Assembly: GCF_963678635.1 (NCBI RefSeq)
Contig: NC_087062.1
Location: 69,350,223-69,414,222 of the forward strand
DNA length: 64,000 nt
Direction: 5' to 3'
Origin: Symsagittifera roscoffensis
Taxonomy: Eukaryota > Xenacoelomorpha > Acoela > Convolutidae
The notes under the pieces were generated by a model that saw only the letters and a list, made by a program, of their open reading frames with translations, ran no database searches and was not told where the DNA came from. Position 1 is the stretch's first letter. Each line of letters opens with the position of its first letter. Below, one piece after another: positions 30,175 through 41,277 of this stretch. Position numbers and translations under genes: made by a program.

Positions 30175-32879
30175 GTAATTCTCTTGCAAACATGGACCAT
30201 TTCATCATCAGCAATTTTCCTGGTTCAAACTCTGATCAAATTATGCAAATGATCTCGATGCTTATTATTTTCTGTAAAAAGCTGGATCAATACAAGTCCA
30301 AGCTGTGGATTGTATATTTGGGTTCCTTGCCGAGGAAAATATTAAAACGAAATTCCCATCTGAGAAAGAAAGAGAGAATTTTTTCTCCCAAATCAAGTTT
30401 TTATACGAAATTGTCAAACATTATAGATAAAAAAATGACTTGGAAGAGGATAGGCAAAGGGAAAAGTAAATGCCTACTAAGAATCTACCCTCAAAAGTAA
30501 AGGCTATAAGTAATTCTTGACTTTAAACATATTATTATGTTTATATCAATATTTATTAAATAACTTATGTTAGGGAAGTTTCCTATATTATGCTTGCGCT
30601 TAGCAAGCGTTATCAAACTAGAATATAGTCTTTTTTTCGGGTTAACAACTTGCTTAACAGAATCTTTTGAGTCACTTGAATCTTGGTTCATAATGAATTC
30701 AAACTTTTAGGCAAAACGCCTGGGACGGCAGAGGTCATGGGTCCGAATCTGACCAGAAACTGTTTTTTTTTGCTAGAAATATTTCTTTCCAAAAAAATTT
30801 TGGCCTATAGATTGTCGGCTGATTTTTTGTGGGGTTAGCTGCCACATCGTAGAATTAATTTTTGCAGGCAAATTTTATTGTATTAGCTTTTAGTGTTTTA
30901 AATTGTTTCGAAATTACAATTTTGATTTCTTACTAGCCTTCACTTTGGCTTCAATGATTTGTGCTGATACTTTATCTGCTTAGTAAGCTGTGTTCCGTTG
31001 CTATTTTAAACTGAATCTCTTACTCTGCATGTTTCCTCAGAAATCTAATTCGATAAAATTTTCTTTCTAAAGATATGGGATTGAGTTTTCTTATTTTATT
31101 TTTTCTTAAGACGTTTCGGAAAATGTTTTCTTTTTTTTTTCACAAACGTAGTTTCTTTGATAACCCTTTCTACCGATTTTCAAAAATTGTATATTATTGG
31201 AAGGACATTATACTCCTTTGTGTACCTGCATACTCCATCAGTCTCTTTTCACTTTACTCTTTTGTCTACAGCCTTCGATAAATCTGTGGGTGAATATTTG
31301 ATTTTGTTTTCGTTTTCTCAAAAACTACCGTCCGAAATCTGAGATTGTACGTTCAATGGATATAACACGTAATTGGAAGCTCATCTGCATTAGTCGCCAC
31401 TCTCAAACTTTTTACACAAAAGTTATCATCCTCAGAAAACTTGAATTTTCAACAGTTTTTTTTCTAAATTTTTTGAATTTTCTAGATTACGATTATCCCA
31501 TATCTTATAGCTTGAGTACGGCTCAAGAAAAGAGTTACAGGAATCTCCCTTAAATTTGCAGGAAAAGTCATCGGAAAAGTCCTCGGAGCTTTTTGGCCCT
31601 CGGAAAAGTCAAAATTTTCATCTTTTAACGATTCTTGATATTTTTTTTGGAGCAATCAAAATCACAGGTTGCTTGAATCTCTGTTACAAAAAACTATTAT
31701 TTTTAGAAAAGTTCAATTTTTGTTTTATTTTACCGTCTTGAACTTTCTCAAAAATTATTCGAGAACTACTCTTCCGAATCTTTGTTACTGGGTTCAATTA
31801 AATTACAGGCATTGTTAAGCTTTTTTGCATAAAAAATACGCTGAAAAATTTTTTACAGAAAAATTTTTGGTTCCGGAAAAGTCAAATTTATTTCTTCGTG
31901 GGGTCAGATTTGTGGTATCAAGGGTTTAATTGAATTAACATGTGAGTTTTCTGATTTTTGAACGTTTTGTAAAGATTTTTTGGCAAAACTTTTTGATTTT
32001 TCATACTCTAAGAAATCTAAAATGAAAAATTCTACCAAAAAAAAAGTTCCAATAATTTTTACCGATCCAGCGACTCGTTTTTTTGTTACAACCTTGGGAA
32101 AAACTCCAATATCTCAAAAGTTTTCTGTTCTTCTCCTTTATTTTAGTAAAAAATACAACAGTTTTTGGGCAAAGTCCTATTTATGAAATTATACTGCATC
32201 AAAAAATCAAGCGTATACCTCCAGCTTTATCTGGCCTCTTTTTTTTCAAAATTTACGAAAAGTTTGATTCACCTAGTTTTTTGACTGAGTTTTCAAACGT
32301 TTGTGTTGTACCGCAAGTGTTGCGAAGCTCCGCTTTGCCGTTGCATTAACTTCACTTCAAAGTTAGCTTAAGGCTGTAATATGTTATCGCTTCGCCATGA
32401 ATAAAATTAAAACAAGGAAAACATTTTTTTTTCGAATAAATTGAATTCTTATTTAATTTGAAATTTGAGTAAAAGAAAAATTCTAGCTCACCATCTCACT
32501 TTTGTCAGACTACGGTGTAAGCACAGTACGACTCATTTATGCAGTAGCCTTATAAACTGAAATAAATTAAATTAGAAAAAATTTTGTATATAAATACAAG
32601 TTTTGATGCTAATTTTTTTGAAGCGTTTGAAAAATCCATCAAATATGACAAAAAGTACGATTTCTCAAAAACTACGTAGAATTAGACGGCTATATTATCA
32701 GAATAAATTCGCAGCCTTAAATCAATTTTTGATAGCTTTCATTCAAAAAATTCAATCCTGTTGTTTTTGGTGGTTATTTATTTTTACATATTCTCTGTAC
32801 TAGACAACTATTGCCAAGTACGTAAGTTGAAGTAAATCATTCTACGATTTTTTTGTTACATGAATAAAACTTTGTTTAA

Positions 32880-34275
32880 AATTGCATAACGTGTAGCACC
32901 GTAAACTAACAATCCATATTGCATTAATGGTTTGACAATTGAATTGTAACAGTTCAACAGCACTGCTTTAGGATCAAAATGTCTCATTGTCTAAATAACT
33001 CCTCATTTTCTACGCAATTTGGTTTTTTTTGCAAATAATTTAAATTTGAGCAATTAGACTGAATGAAAACACCCAAGTTTTGCAAATTACTCTTGGATTA
33101 TGATCAGTGTGATTTTGTATGATTTTTAGATTGGAAGCACTTCTTTTTTTTTCAAAACTATTTAAAGTAGTTTTATCAGAGTTGAATGTTAGTCTGTTGC
33201 AGTTCAACCATCAATTTTTTCAGAGCAGCCATATTCAAATTCTTCTAATTTTGCGCTCTTGCAAGTGATTCAAATATTATCAGCAAAAATAAAAACATTG
33301 GAGCTGTTAGCTACAAAATGCATATCCTTGATATACATTAGAAACAGAAAGGAACCAAGTAGCGAGTCCTGTGGAACACCTTTTGCAATGCGTAAGCAAT
33401 CAAATGGAGCATCAAATACGTACACGCATTAGTGTTTTTTAGATAAATGAAAAAATTGTTTATTTGCCACGAATTCCATAAACTTTTATTTTAGATAGCA
33501 AGATTTTGTGAACAGCGTATCAACGGCCTTTTCAAAACATTGAAAAAACTGCATTTTAATTTTTTTTGAAAAATGATTGTTAAACATTCAAAACGACGAA
33601 AGCGCTATTAGCTTCAATTCTTTTAAAGATTCTACTGTGGCATTTTCTGAAAAACCTAAAATGACGTTCATTGAGCAAGTCGAACTGTTTGGGGTAACTG
33701 TTAAATCTAGTGTGCATTACTTTTATAATAATTTTACTGCAGCTATTGAGCAACGAAATAGGTTGGTAATCGCTTAAATCTGTTTCGCTGTCAGGTTTAT
33801 GAAGATGTTATTTTGCGTTTGCGTATTTAAGTGAATTAAGAAACAATCCAGTTTTGAAGGGAGCAATAAAGAATCAACTGTTCGTTAAAAAGATGATGCT
33901 TACTTCATCAATTCCTCAAACTTGTTTTGTTTCAAACTCTGGCTAACACTGCTTGTTTGAAACTACAACCTATCAGCAAGATACATTGATTAAATTGCTT
34001 TTGCAAAATTAAAATTAATGTTAACACCTTCAAAAGCATCTGCCAACTTTGGGCCAATTGAGGTTAACAAACTCATTAAAGGTATTAAATGGTTCAATTG
34101 CATCCGAGATGTGTTTTGTTTTGTGATTACTTGCCGAAACTCCAGATGCACCTGCGTTTTTTCCGTTTATCGTTTTTAAATTTTGAAAATTTGCTCGAGT
34201 CTCCTTTTGCATTAAGTGATTTTTTTGTTTAAAAAAATGGTTTTTGGCTTTTCTTAACAATTTTCCTACCATTTT
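32880..34275 (-). pseudogene. Decayed LINE (non-LTR retrotransposon) reverse transcriptase
   Basis: Read on the minus strand in order: a basic pre-RT segment (LLRKAKNHFFK, about 34270-34235) and a FNTFNEF block (about 34095); then DYQPISLLNSCSKII, the canonical RT block 2 (about 33765-33715). Next come a KAVDTL block in place of the usual KAFDT (about 33525), KGVPQDSLLGSFLFL in place of GVPQGS-type block 4 (about 33385-33340), and FADN in place of the catalytic Y/FADD (about 33283). A later QYGLLVYG block lies near 32905. Stops and frame changes separate them, so the copy is dead. The motif set fits Jockey/CR1/L2-type LINEs. It is inserted antisense to the host gene. Confidence 0.75.
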
Positions 34276-34409
34276 TGTTCATAAATAAATCTATTCATTT
34301 TAAGGATTTTATCGTTATCACATTAAAACTGATTTTTTAAAAAAAAAAAGTGTCTTCTACAAAAGTAACGACGTGTATTCTCTTCGTGTATTTCTCAAAT
34401 CAAAGACAT

Positions 34410-34830
34410 CCAGATTCACATTATGCTATTTTTCTAGATTGACTTCTAGGGCTGCTACCAAAACGATGCTAGTTTCTTGTTGCTTTAACAAAAACGAAAT
34501 ATCGCGGCATGAAAGGCTTGATTTTTCTCGTAAATTAATCTCTAACTTGTCAACTAGATTAATATGATCTTTCATTCATATCATTGTTTCTCCTCCCCTA
34601 GTAGGTTCATTATTGGCAATTTTTGAGTTGAAACAGGCTATTTTGAACATTTCTGTTTTTTTTTATCAGTCTAGCTTCACCAAATTTCTGTAAAACATAA
34701 TATATGTAAAATAGCAATCTAGAAAAACAGCAGATTCACATTATGCTTTTTGTCTAGATTGACTTCTAGGGCTGCAACAAAACGAAATATCGCGGTTTGA
34801 AAGGCTCGATTTTTTTCATAAGCAAACTGT
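34410..34830. repeat. Direct duplication around ATTCACATTATGCT
   Basis: The segment CAGATTCACATTATGCT...TCTAGATTGACTTCTAGGGCTGC...AAAACGAAATATCGCGG...TGAAAGGCT occurs at about 34410-34545 and again at 34729-34810. The first copy carries about 30 extra bases in the middle. It lies next to the LINE remnant. Confidence 0.6.
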
Positions 34831-34839
34831 TTCAAAATT

Positions 34840-35138
34840 CAATAATGCCTGGTTGGTGGTATACACTGGGCTCCTATAGCGTCTTTGGCTCCTCGCAGTT
34901 TTTGGCAATTCGAACTTTTTTCACATTATTTAACTGTCTTGTAGAGAGACGAGTGTTTCGATTGAGTAACCAAAAATGTGAAAAGGCAAACGACAAAAAT
35001 AAAAGAAGCCTAAGATTGGGAGCTGTCTCCGTTTAACAACAATTAGCTGATAAAAACAGGATTGAAAAAAAGTTGGAATCAGTCGTCAAGGAGGCGGATA
35101 GATTGCAAAAATGTCTTCACCCCCCATTGGTTTTTTAA
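34840..35138 (+). pseudogene. Coding-like remnant with one in-frame stop
   Basis: The frame beginning with the ATG at 34843 encodes MPGWWYTLGSYSVFGSS... and a basic region to a TAA at 35034-35036. It then continues open as a charged, coiled-coil-like segment (NRIEKKLESVVKEADRL) to TAA near 35138. It looks more like decayed coding sequence than random intron. No family recognised. Confidence 0.25.
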
Positions 35139-36097
35139 TATGAAGTAACAAAACGTGTTTTTTCTAATTTGATTGGCTTCGGAAGAGTGATTACAAGGAC
35201 TTCAAGTTCATGGTCATTTTTTTCAAACCTCTCAAATTTGATTGTCCGTTTACTGAGAGAGTTTGCGAGCCATTTTTTCTCTTTTCTTGATGCAACCGTT
35301 AAAATGATTCTTACCAAAATGTATTATAATCTATTATTATCCATGCAACCCCATTGCTTGAAAAACCAAAAAACTCCGCGCAAAAGGTCACGCGACATAT
35401 ATCGGTTGTAAACGATAGAACAGATAAACTATGATGTGCTTTTATGCTAGTTACTTCAGATGTGAACAAAATCATTAGCAGTAAAAACAGGAAAATATCC
35501 AGTCATAAGTCATGAGAAAAAATATGTTAATACTGGTAATTATTCGCCCACCTAAATTTTCCAACAAAAGAGTTGGATTTCATGTCTAAAATGTACTGCC
35601 TAAGTGGTTTTCCTCCTATTCTAAGTAGAGTTAGGTGATAAAGGTAAAAACCGCTGGTTACTGGCAGCTAACAACATCCTGTTAATTTCTGTCGTGCAAA
35701 TTTGGGAATTTCGGTCATGCGTGGGGAAGATTTAGGGCAAGATATTTCCGTTTTATGTATAAAACACAAATAAATAGGTTTTTCTGTGGGCTTCAGCATG
35801 ATGAATACTACCCATATGAGGTTTTTTTGAAAAAGTGTAAAACCTTAAAGTTCCACTCATTGGTAACTTCAGTCGTATCGATTTAGCCGTCTTTTGATAA
35901 AAATCAATTTTAATGCCTGCCTGAAGCGTTGTTTAAATGCAGAAGACCATACATTTTGATCAGTTGAATTGTTTCGAAGGTACGACAAAATAATGACAGT
36001 CTATGAACGGCTGCCGTTTTCAATAGGGATAAAAGTTAACTCAAAGTTGAAAAAGTTTTTCCATTATGGTTTTTATCAACGAAAGTTAGTTAAGTTC

Positions 36098-37023
36098 CCT
36101 CATCCAAGTTCAGGCGTAAGTAATCGATTATAACGGATTATTATGCTGAGCTTTTGACAATTATAATTGATTATCATTACCAAAATCTGGTCTTTAAGGG
36201 GTTTCTAATTGATTATAATCGTGATATTTTCCCAGAGATTATAATCTCTTATTATCGATTATAATTGATTATAATCGATTATAATTTCTGTTTTTGCCGA
36301 AATTTTCCTATACTCGAATTATATCTTATGGGTCATTATTTTTGTGTCATTAAGAAAACCTCTAAAAGAGAGATCTCTTGAACACTTTGGTTTACCTGAA
36401 CACAAAGTTTTACCACGAAAAATTTTTTTCATAGAGATCCTTTCATATGAGGGGAAAAGTTCCCGCGGTAGATGAAAAATAATTTTTCCTAATCAATCAT
36501 TTAACTAAATCAAATAGCTGATGTTTTGTTGTTTAAAAAAGCTTAAAATTTGCATAACAAAACAACTTTAATGGGGAAGAAATGGATAAAAAATTTATAA
36601 ATTTGAATTATTTGAAAACTTTAAAAATATTTTTCTCAGTTATAATAGAAACCAACGTCCACAAAAAGCATAAAAAATAAGCAATTTAGATGCAACTTCG
36701 AAGAAGAAAATGGACAAACAAAAGGGGTTATAATCAATTATAAACGATTAAAATGGATTTTTGCGCGAACCTAATGAAATAGAAAATTGAATAAAAATAA
36801 TGGATTATAATCATTTATAATCGATTATAATTGTATCAAAAAATAGACGAATAAATAATCGATTATAATTGATTATAATGGATTATAATTAAAAGTAATT
36901 TGATTTTAAAAAGAGATATTATAATCGATTATTAATTGATTAAAATTGGTTGTTTCTCAATTTTAGTAAGACTGGTACTAAATCGTAATATAATAGATTA
37001 TTAACGCTTGAAACTGGATGCGG
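36098..37023. mobile_element. TIR element filled with TTATAATCGATTATAA words, copy 1
   Basis: It starts at CATCCAAGTTCAGGCGTAAG and ends at CGCTTGAAACTGGATGCGG; the two ends are inverted versions of each other (CGCATCCA-GTTT), each followed by AT-rich AATCGATTA. The interior is dominated by ATTATAAT/ATCGATTA words with two non-AT islands: TTTACCACGAAA...CATAGAGATCCTTTCATATGA and the block before GTAAGACTGGTACTAAAT. No ORF. Copies at 37041-37903 and 40338-41277 share these islands and ends. Confidence 0.65.
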
Positions 37024-37040
37024 TTTTCAATACATTAGCA

Positions 37041-37903
37041 CCCGCACTCAGTAAAAAGAGAGATCAATCGATTATATTACAAAATAATAGTGTTTTTATC
37101 AAAATTATATTTAATTATAAGCGCCAAATTTAGATGATTAAACAATTTATAATCCATTATTTTGACAATAGTTTTCGCGACATTTTAATAAATTATAATC
37201 AGTAATAATTGATTATACTTTTTTCCTAAAATCTCCTATAACCTCTTATAAACTCGTATAATCTCTTATAATATATTATAGTAGATTAAAATACTTTTTC
37301 CGTCAAAAATCTCTAAAACTGAGATGTTTTGTCACTCTTTTGTTCATCTCAACAAAAAATTTTACCACGAAACAAAAGTTTTATAGAGACCCCTTCATAA
37401 TATTTGAAAGATTCCCGGGGTAGGTAAAGTATAACTTTTCAATATGAATCATGAAACTAAAGCAGTATGGTGATATTTTGGTGATCAAAGAAACTGAAAA
37501 TGTACATCATGAAACAATTATAATCAAAAAGAAATGAAAAAAAAAATGTTAAAAACTGGAATTGATTCGAAACTTGTTAAAACAATTTTGCCATTTTTCA
37601 CATAAACCAACGTCTACGAAAAGTATTAAGTATAAGCAATTAATGTGCAAGTTCGAAGACAAAACGGGCAAACAAAATGGATTATAAATAATTATAATCG
37701 ATTATAATGAATCTTTTCGGCAAAACAAAAAAATTCGGATAAAAATAATCAATTATAAGGTATTATAATTGATTATATCTGAACTCAAAAAGAGAGAATG
37801 TAATCAATTAGTAATTGATTAAAATCATTTTTTTCTCAATTTTTGTAAGACTGGTACTAAAATCATATTAAACTCGATTATTAACGCTTGAAACTGGATG
37901 CGG
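37041..37903. mobile_element. TIR element, copy 2 (diverged left end)
   Basis: It shares the TTTTACCACGAAACAAAAG...TAGAGACC island, the TAAGACTGGTACTAAAAT block and the terminal CGCTTGAAACTGGATGCGG with copies 1 and 3. The left end (CCCGCACTCAGT) is only weakly like the TIR. It directly follows copy 1 in the same orientation and ends 90 bases before an FN3 exon. Confidence 0.55.
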
Positions 37904-37993
37904 ACAGGTTCGCATAACAAAGGTGGCTTAAGAAATTGTCTGTAAATTTTGAAAGTTACCGAATAGTATGATAGTTTTTTTGTTGTTTTTCAG

Positions 37994-38362
37994 CGCCTGG
38001 TAAAGTCGAAAATCTCACGGCTCTTGACCGTTCAAAAACGTCAGTGAATCTCTCTTGGAAGAATAGTATCCTGAACGTTCGACCGCCGACCCATAACAAG
38101 ATAAGTTGTAGCTCAACAAATGCAAGAGGTTATTCTGTATCTGCGACCTTTTTCGCAAATGAAACTGACGTGTTTGGAAACGGAACGAATATTTTCAATT
38201 CGGCCAACTGGTTTGATCTGCTGGGCGGAACTCCTTTTGAATGTTCTGTTGCGTCCATATATTTGCCTCTGAAATGTTCTGCAGCGTATGAAAAACTAGG
38301 AGATGTAGTCGAGCATAAGGAGGTGGTCGAAAATGTGGCCACAGTAAACTTCATCACAGAAG
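37994..38362 (+). CDS. FN3-like domain exon 7 (123 codons, longest)
   Basis: Acceptor GTTGTTTTTCAG|CG CCT; donor ATC ACA GAA G|GTAAG; phase 1-1. The N-terminus APGKVENLTALDRSKTSVNLSWK is the most canonical FN3 A/B strand region of the series, with the conserved Trp. The middle is longer than in the others (several Asn-X-Ser/Thr sites). It ends VNFITE without the terminal Cys-Thr found in the other exons, so the F-G disulfide is missing or paired differently; other Cys residues (ISCSS, FECSV, LKCSA) are present. Confidence 0.9.
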
Positions 38363-39140
38363 GTAAGAACTATTTTAAACGTGAACGGAAAAAAATTGAA
38401 TCAGTTATCAAAATTGGTAGTTTTGAAAAGAATTACAACGACATTTAACAAAGTTCATAGCCACTAGAACTTCTCGAAAGCAAAACTGTCAGTTTTCAAC
38501 GGCTTAAGATATTAATCAACGATATAAAAGGCTTGTTACCTAAAATGAAACCAAATTTTCCGAAGCCGAAAATCTCTTTTATGCTCAGAAGGTGTTGCAT
38601 GAAAGAAAACTGAAATTGCCAAAAAAAATTATACCATAGTTGGGTTTTTAGAAGCGTTTATTGGAATGTTTTTTTGCCGAACTGTACGATTTTTTTATCG
38701 AGTTAGTCATTCCATTTTCTAAACAACCGTGTATTTCACACTGTTTTTTTGCATCACACGATTCCTTGTCGGATAAATTCACACGGTAAACTTTCAAAGA
38801 GTTTAGTAGACCATACAAAAATTTCGTCACATGCACATGCATGCAAGAATGTTTGTATCAGGGCGCAACCCCGAGTGCTGCTTTCCTTCCCTCCTAAGTT
38901 AAATGAAAATAAATCAGAAAAAAAATGTTGTTGAAAAATTTGCCCTCTCTTAAAAATGCTCTTATCGTTAACTTCGAGATGAGAAACTTATTTTTGAAGA
39001 ACAACTAAAAATATTTTGCCTGAAGTGGGTGAAAACTTTTAATAATGAAACTTAAGCAAAGGCCTAATATGAAGAGTAATCAACGAACTTTGAATTGGAA
39101 TCGATTGAAAAGGTGAAATTGCAGTTTGTGGTCTGATTAG
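38363..39140. other. Intron, nothing notable
   Basis: AT-rich. A 64-codon minus-strand open frame (38648-38842) has no support. Confidence 0.5.
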
Positions 39141-39341
39141 GGGTGTATGTATGGATCACAGGGTCAAACTCGAGCTCCCTCAATGTGATCGTTGGACCAT
39201 GTCCCTGTCACGATTACAGCTACTCAGCCAAAGGAGGCTCCCCTGTATCCTTCCCAGCTGGATCTAGCGAGATAACTGGATTGACACCTGGCACAGCTTA
39301 TTCGGTTACAGTCAATGGAACCACAGACTACTCGTGTACAG
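39141..39341 (+). CDS. Short FN3-like domain exon 8 (67 codons)
   Basis: The best acceptor in the right phase is GTCTGATTAG at 39131-39140; donor TCG TGT ACA G|GTGAG; phase 1-1. The exon keeps the E-F signature LTPGTAYSVTVNG and the terminal CT, and has a CPCHDY segment. It lacks room for the A-strand Pro region, so it is about 30 residues shorter than its siblings. It may be a truncated domain, or the start may lie in an exon that I could not find. Confidence 0.75.
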
Positions 39342-40337
39342 GTGAGTGAAATAGAGCAGCATCTTAAGTTTCCAAGTCCCAAAACGCAGATTGTCTCAGT
39401 AAACCTACTCGTCAGATTGATTTGTCTCAATTCAACTATAAAAAAAATTTACCTATCGATCCGATCCAGTTTTCTCAAATTATGGGTTAATTAATCAATC
39501 ATGTATTGTTCTTGAAATTCAAAGAGCTTGAAGGCTATATTCTTTTTTTCTTTGGAATCTAAAAAAAAAATTAACTTATTTTTTCAGTTTTCTTGCGTTC
39601 ATTACTCTTTTCCAACTGTCTGTTGGTTGCTTTACTGAAGTTTGTGTTATATGAAGATGCTAGTTTATCAACTGAATTTTATCCGTTGATGTCTGTTTGC
39701 TACGTTTAAGGCCTTTCTCATCATATTGAACAAATAGTGATAGGGTTAGTAAAAAGAAATGCTGTCATATACATTCCAATATGTGGACATTTTGGTGCGC
39801 ATTTTGTGCCCAGCTCAAATCTGCCCTTTTACCTCGAAAAAAATATTAGTTATTACTGGTTACGGACGTTTCGGAAGTTATTGCTGCAGCTACATTGCCT
39901 TATTACTGCTTTTATTCAAAGCTATTGTTTTCTTTTTATCCTTTTTTTCGTCATAAATATTTTTAATTGTGGGTATTCGGTTGGTAAGTACTAAAATTAG
40001 TGGAAAACAAACTGTTGAAAATTAGCTGATGAAATAAAAGCCAAAATTGCATAAACAATTCCTTATCTCTCATAATAGTAATCATTTTCAATTTTTTTTC
40101 AATTTTTAAAATTAAGCCTTGTGCTCATAATTTGCCGGCTTCTAGAATTTTTCATATTAAGAACAAATGAATCAACAAAAAAGCCTTTCAGTTAAAAAGC
40201 CAAAAATAACTTTAAAATTCAAGGCTGTAAAAATTTGAGTTTGAACCAATCGTATGTTTTCTATCAGGCTTCTGTTACGAAAATAAGGTCGAAGTTTGTA
40301 ATTTTTGAGAAATCACATTTAAAAAAAATGTAGTTTC

Positions 40338-41277
40338 CCGCATCCAAGTTTAGTCGTAAGTAATCGATTATAACTGATTATTATGATGACTTTTTGACAA
40401 TTATAATTGATTATAATTACCAAAATTAGGTGTTTAAAGGATTGATAATTGATTATAATCGTGATATTTCCAAGAGATTATAATATCATTTAATCGATTA
40501 TAATTGATTATAGTTCTTACAAAAAACCCTTAAAATCAATTATAATCGATTATAATCAATTATAATCTCTTATTTTGCCGAAATTTTGTCAATTCAAAAC
40601 TATATTCGAATTATATCTTATGGGTTATTAATTTTGTGTCCATAAACTATTTGGTTCATCTGAACACAAAGTTTTAACACGAAACAAAAGTTTCATAGAG
40701 ATACTTTCATATGAGTAGAAAGGTTCCCGCGGTAAATGAAATAAAAATTTTCCGAACCAATCATATCAAATTGCTGATGTTTTGGTATTTAAAAAAGCTT
40801 ATAATATGCATCAAAAAACAACTCTAATGGGGAAGAAATGTGAAAAAAACTTATAAAATTGAATTAATTGGAAAAATAACTAAAAATTTTCTTTATTTTC
40901 ATAGAAACCAACGTTTACAAAAAGCATAAATTACAAGAAATTCAGATGCACCTTCGAAAACAAAATGGACAAACAAATGGATTATAATCGATTATATTTG
41001 ATGATAATGGATTTTTTGTGCAAAACTAAAGAACTAGAAATTTGAATAAAAATAATGGATTATATTCAATTATAATCGATTATAATTGTATTGAAAGATA
41101 GACGAATAAATAATTGATTATAATCGATTATAATGGATTATAAATCATAATAATTTGATTTTAAAAAGAGAGATTATAATCGATTATTAATTGATTAAAA
41201 TCGATTGTTTCTCAATTTTAGTAAGACTGGTACTTAAATCGTAATATAATCGATTATTAACGCTTGAAACTGGATGC
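40338..41277. mobile_element. TIR element filled with TTATAATCGATTATAA words, copy 3
   Basis: Starts CCGCATCCAAGTTTAGTCG and ends CGCTTGAAACTGGATGC. It aligns along nearly its whole length with copy 1, including the TTTAACACGAAACAAAAG and GTAAGACTGGTACTTAAAT islands. It is the best-preserved copy and has the same orientation as copies 1 and 2. Confidence 0.7.

Larger units (their letters stand above)
30175..37993. other. 7.8-kb intron with a LINE remnant and AT-rich elements
   Basis: Holds a tRNA-like B-box (GGTCCGAATC, about 30740), a LINE remnant on the minus strand (32880-34275), a duplicated segment (34410-34545 / 34729-34830), a coding-like remnant (34840-35138) and two copies of the TIR element (36098-37023, 37041-37903). 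31550-31880 has CGGAAAAGTC repeated three times and is otherwise featureless. Confidence 0.6.
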
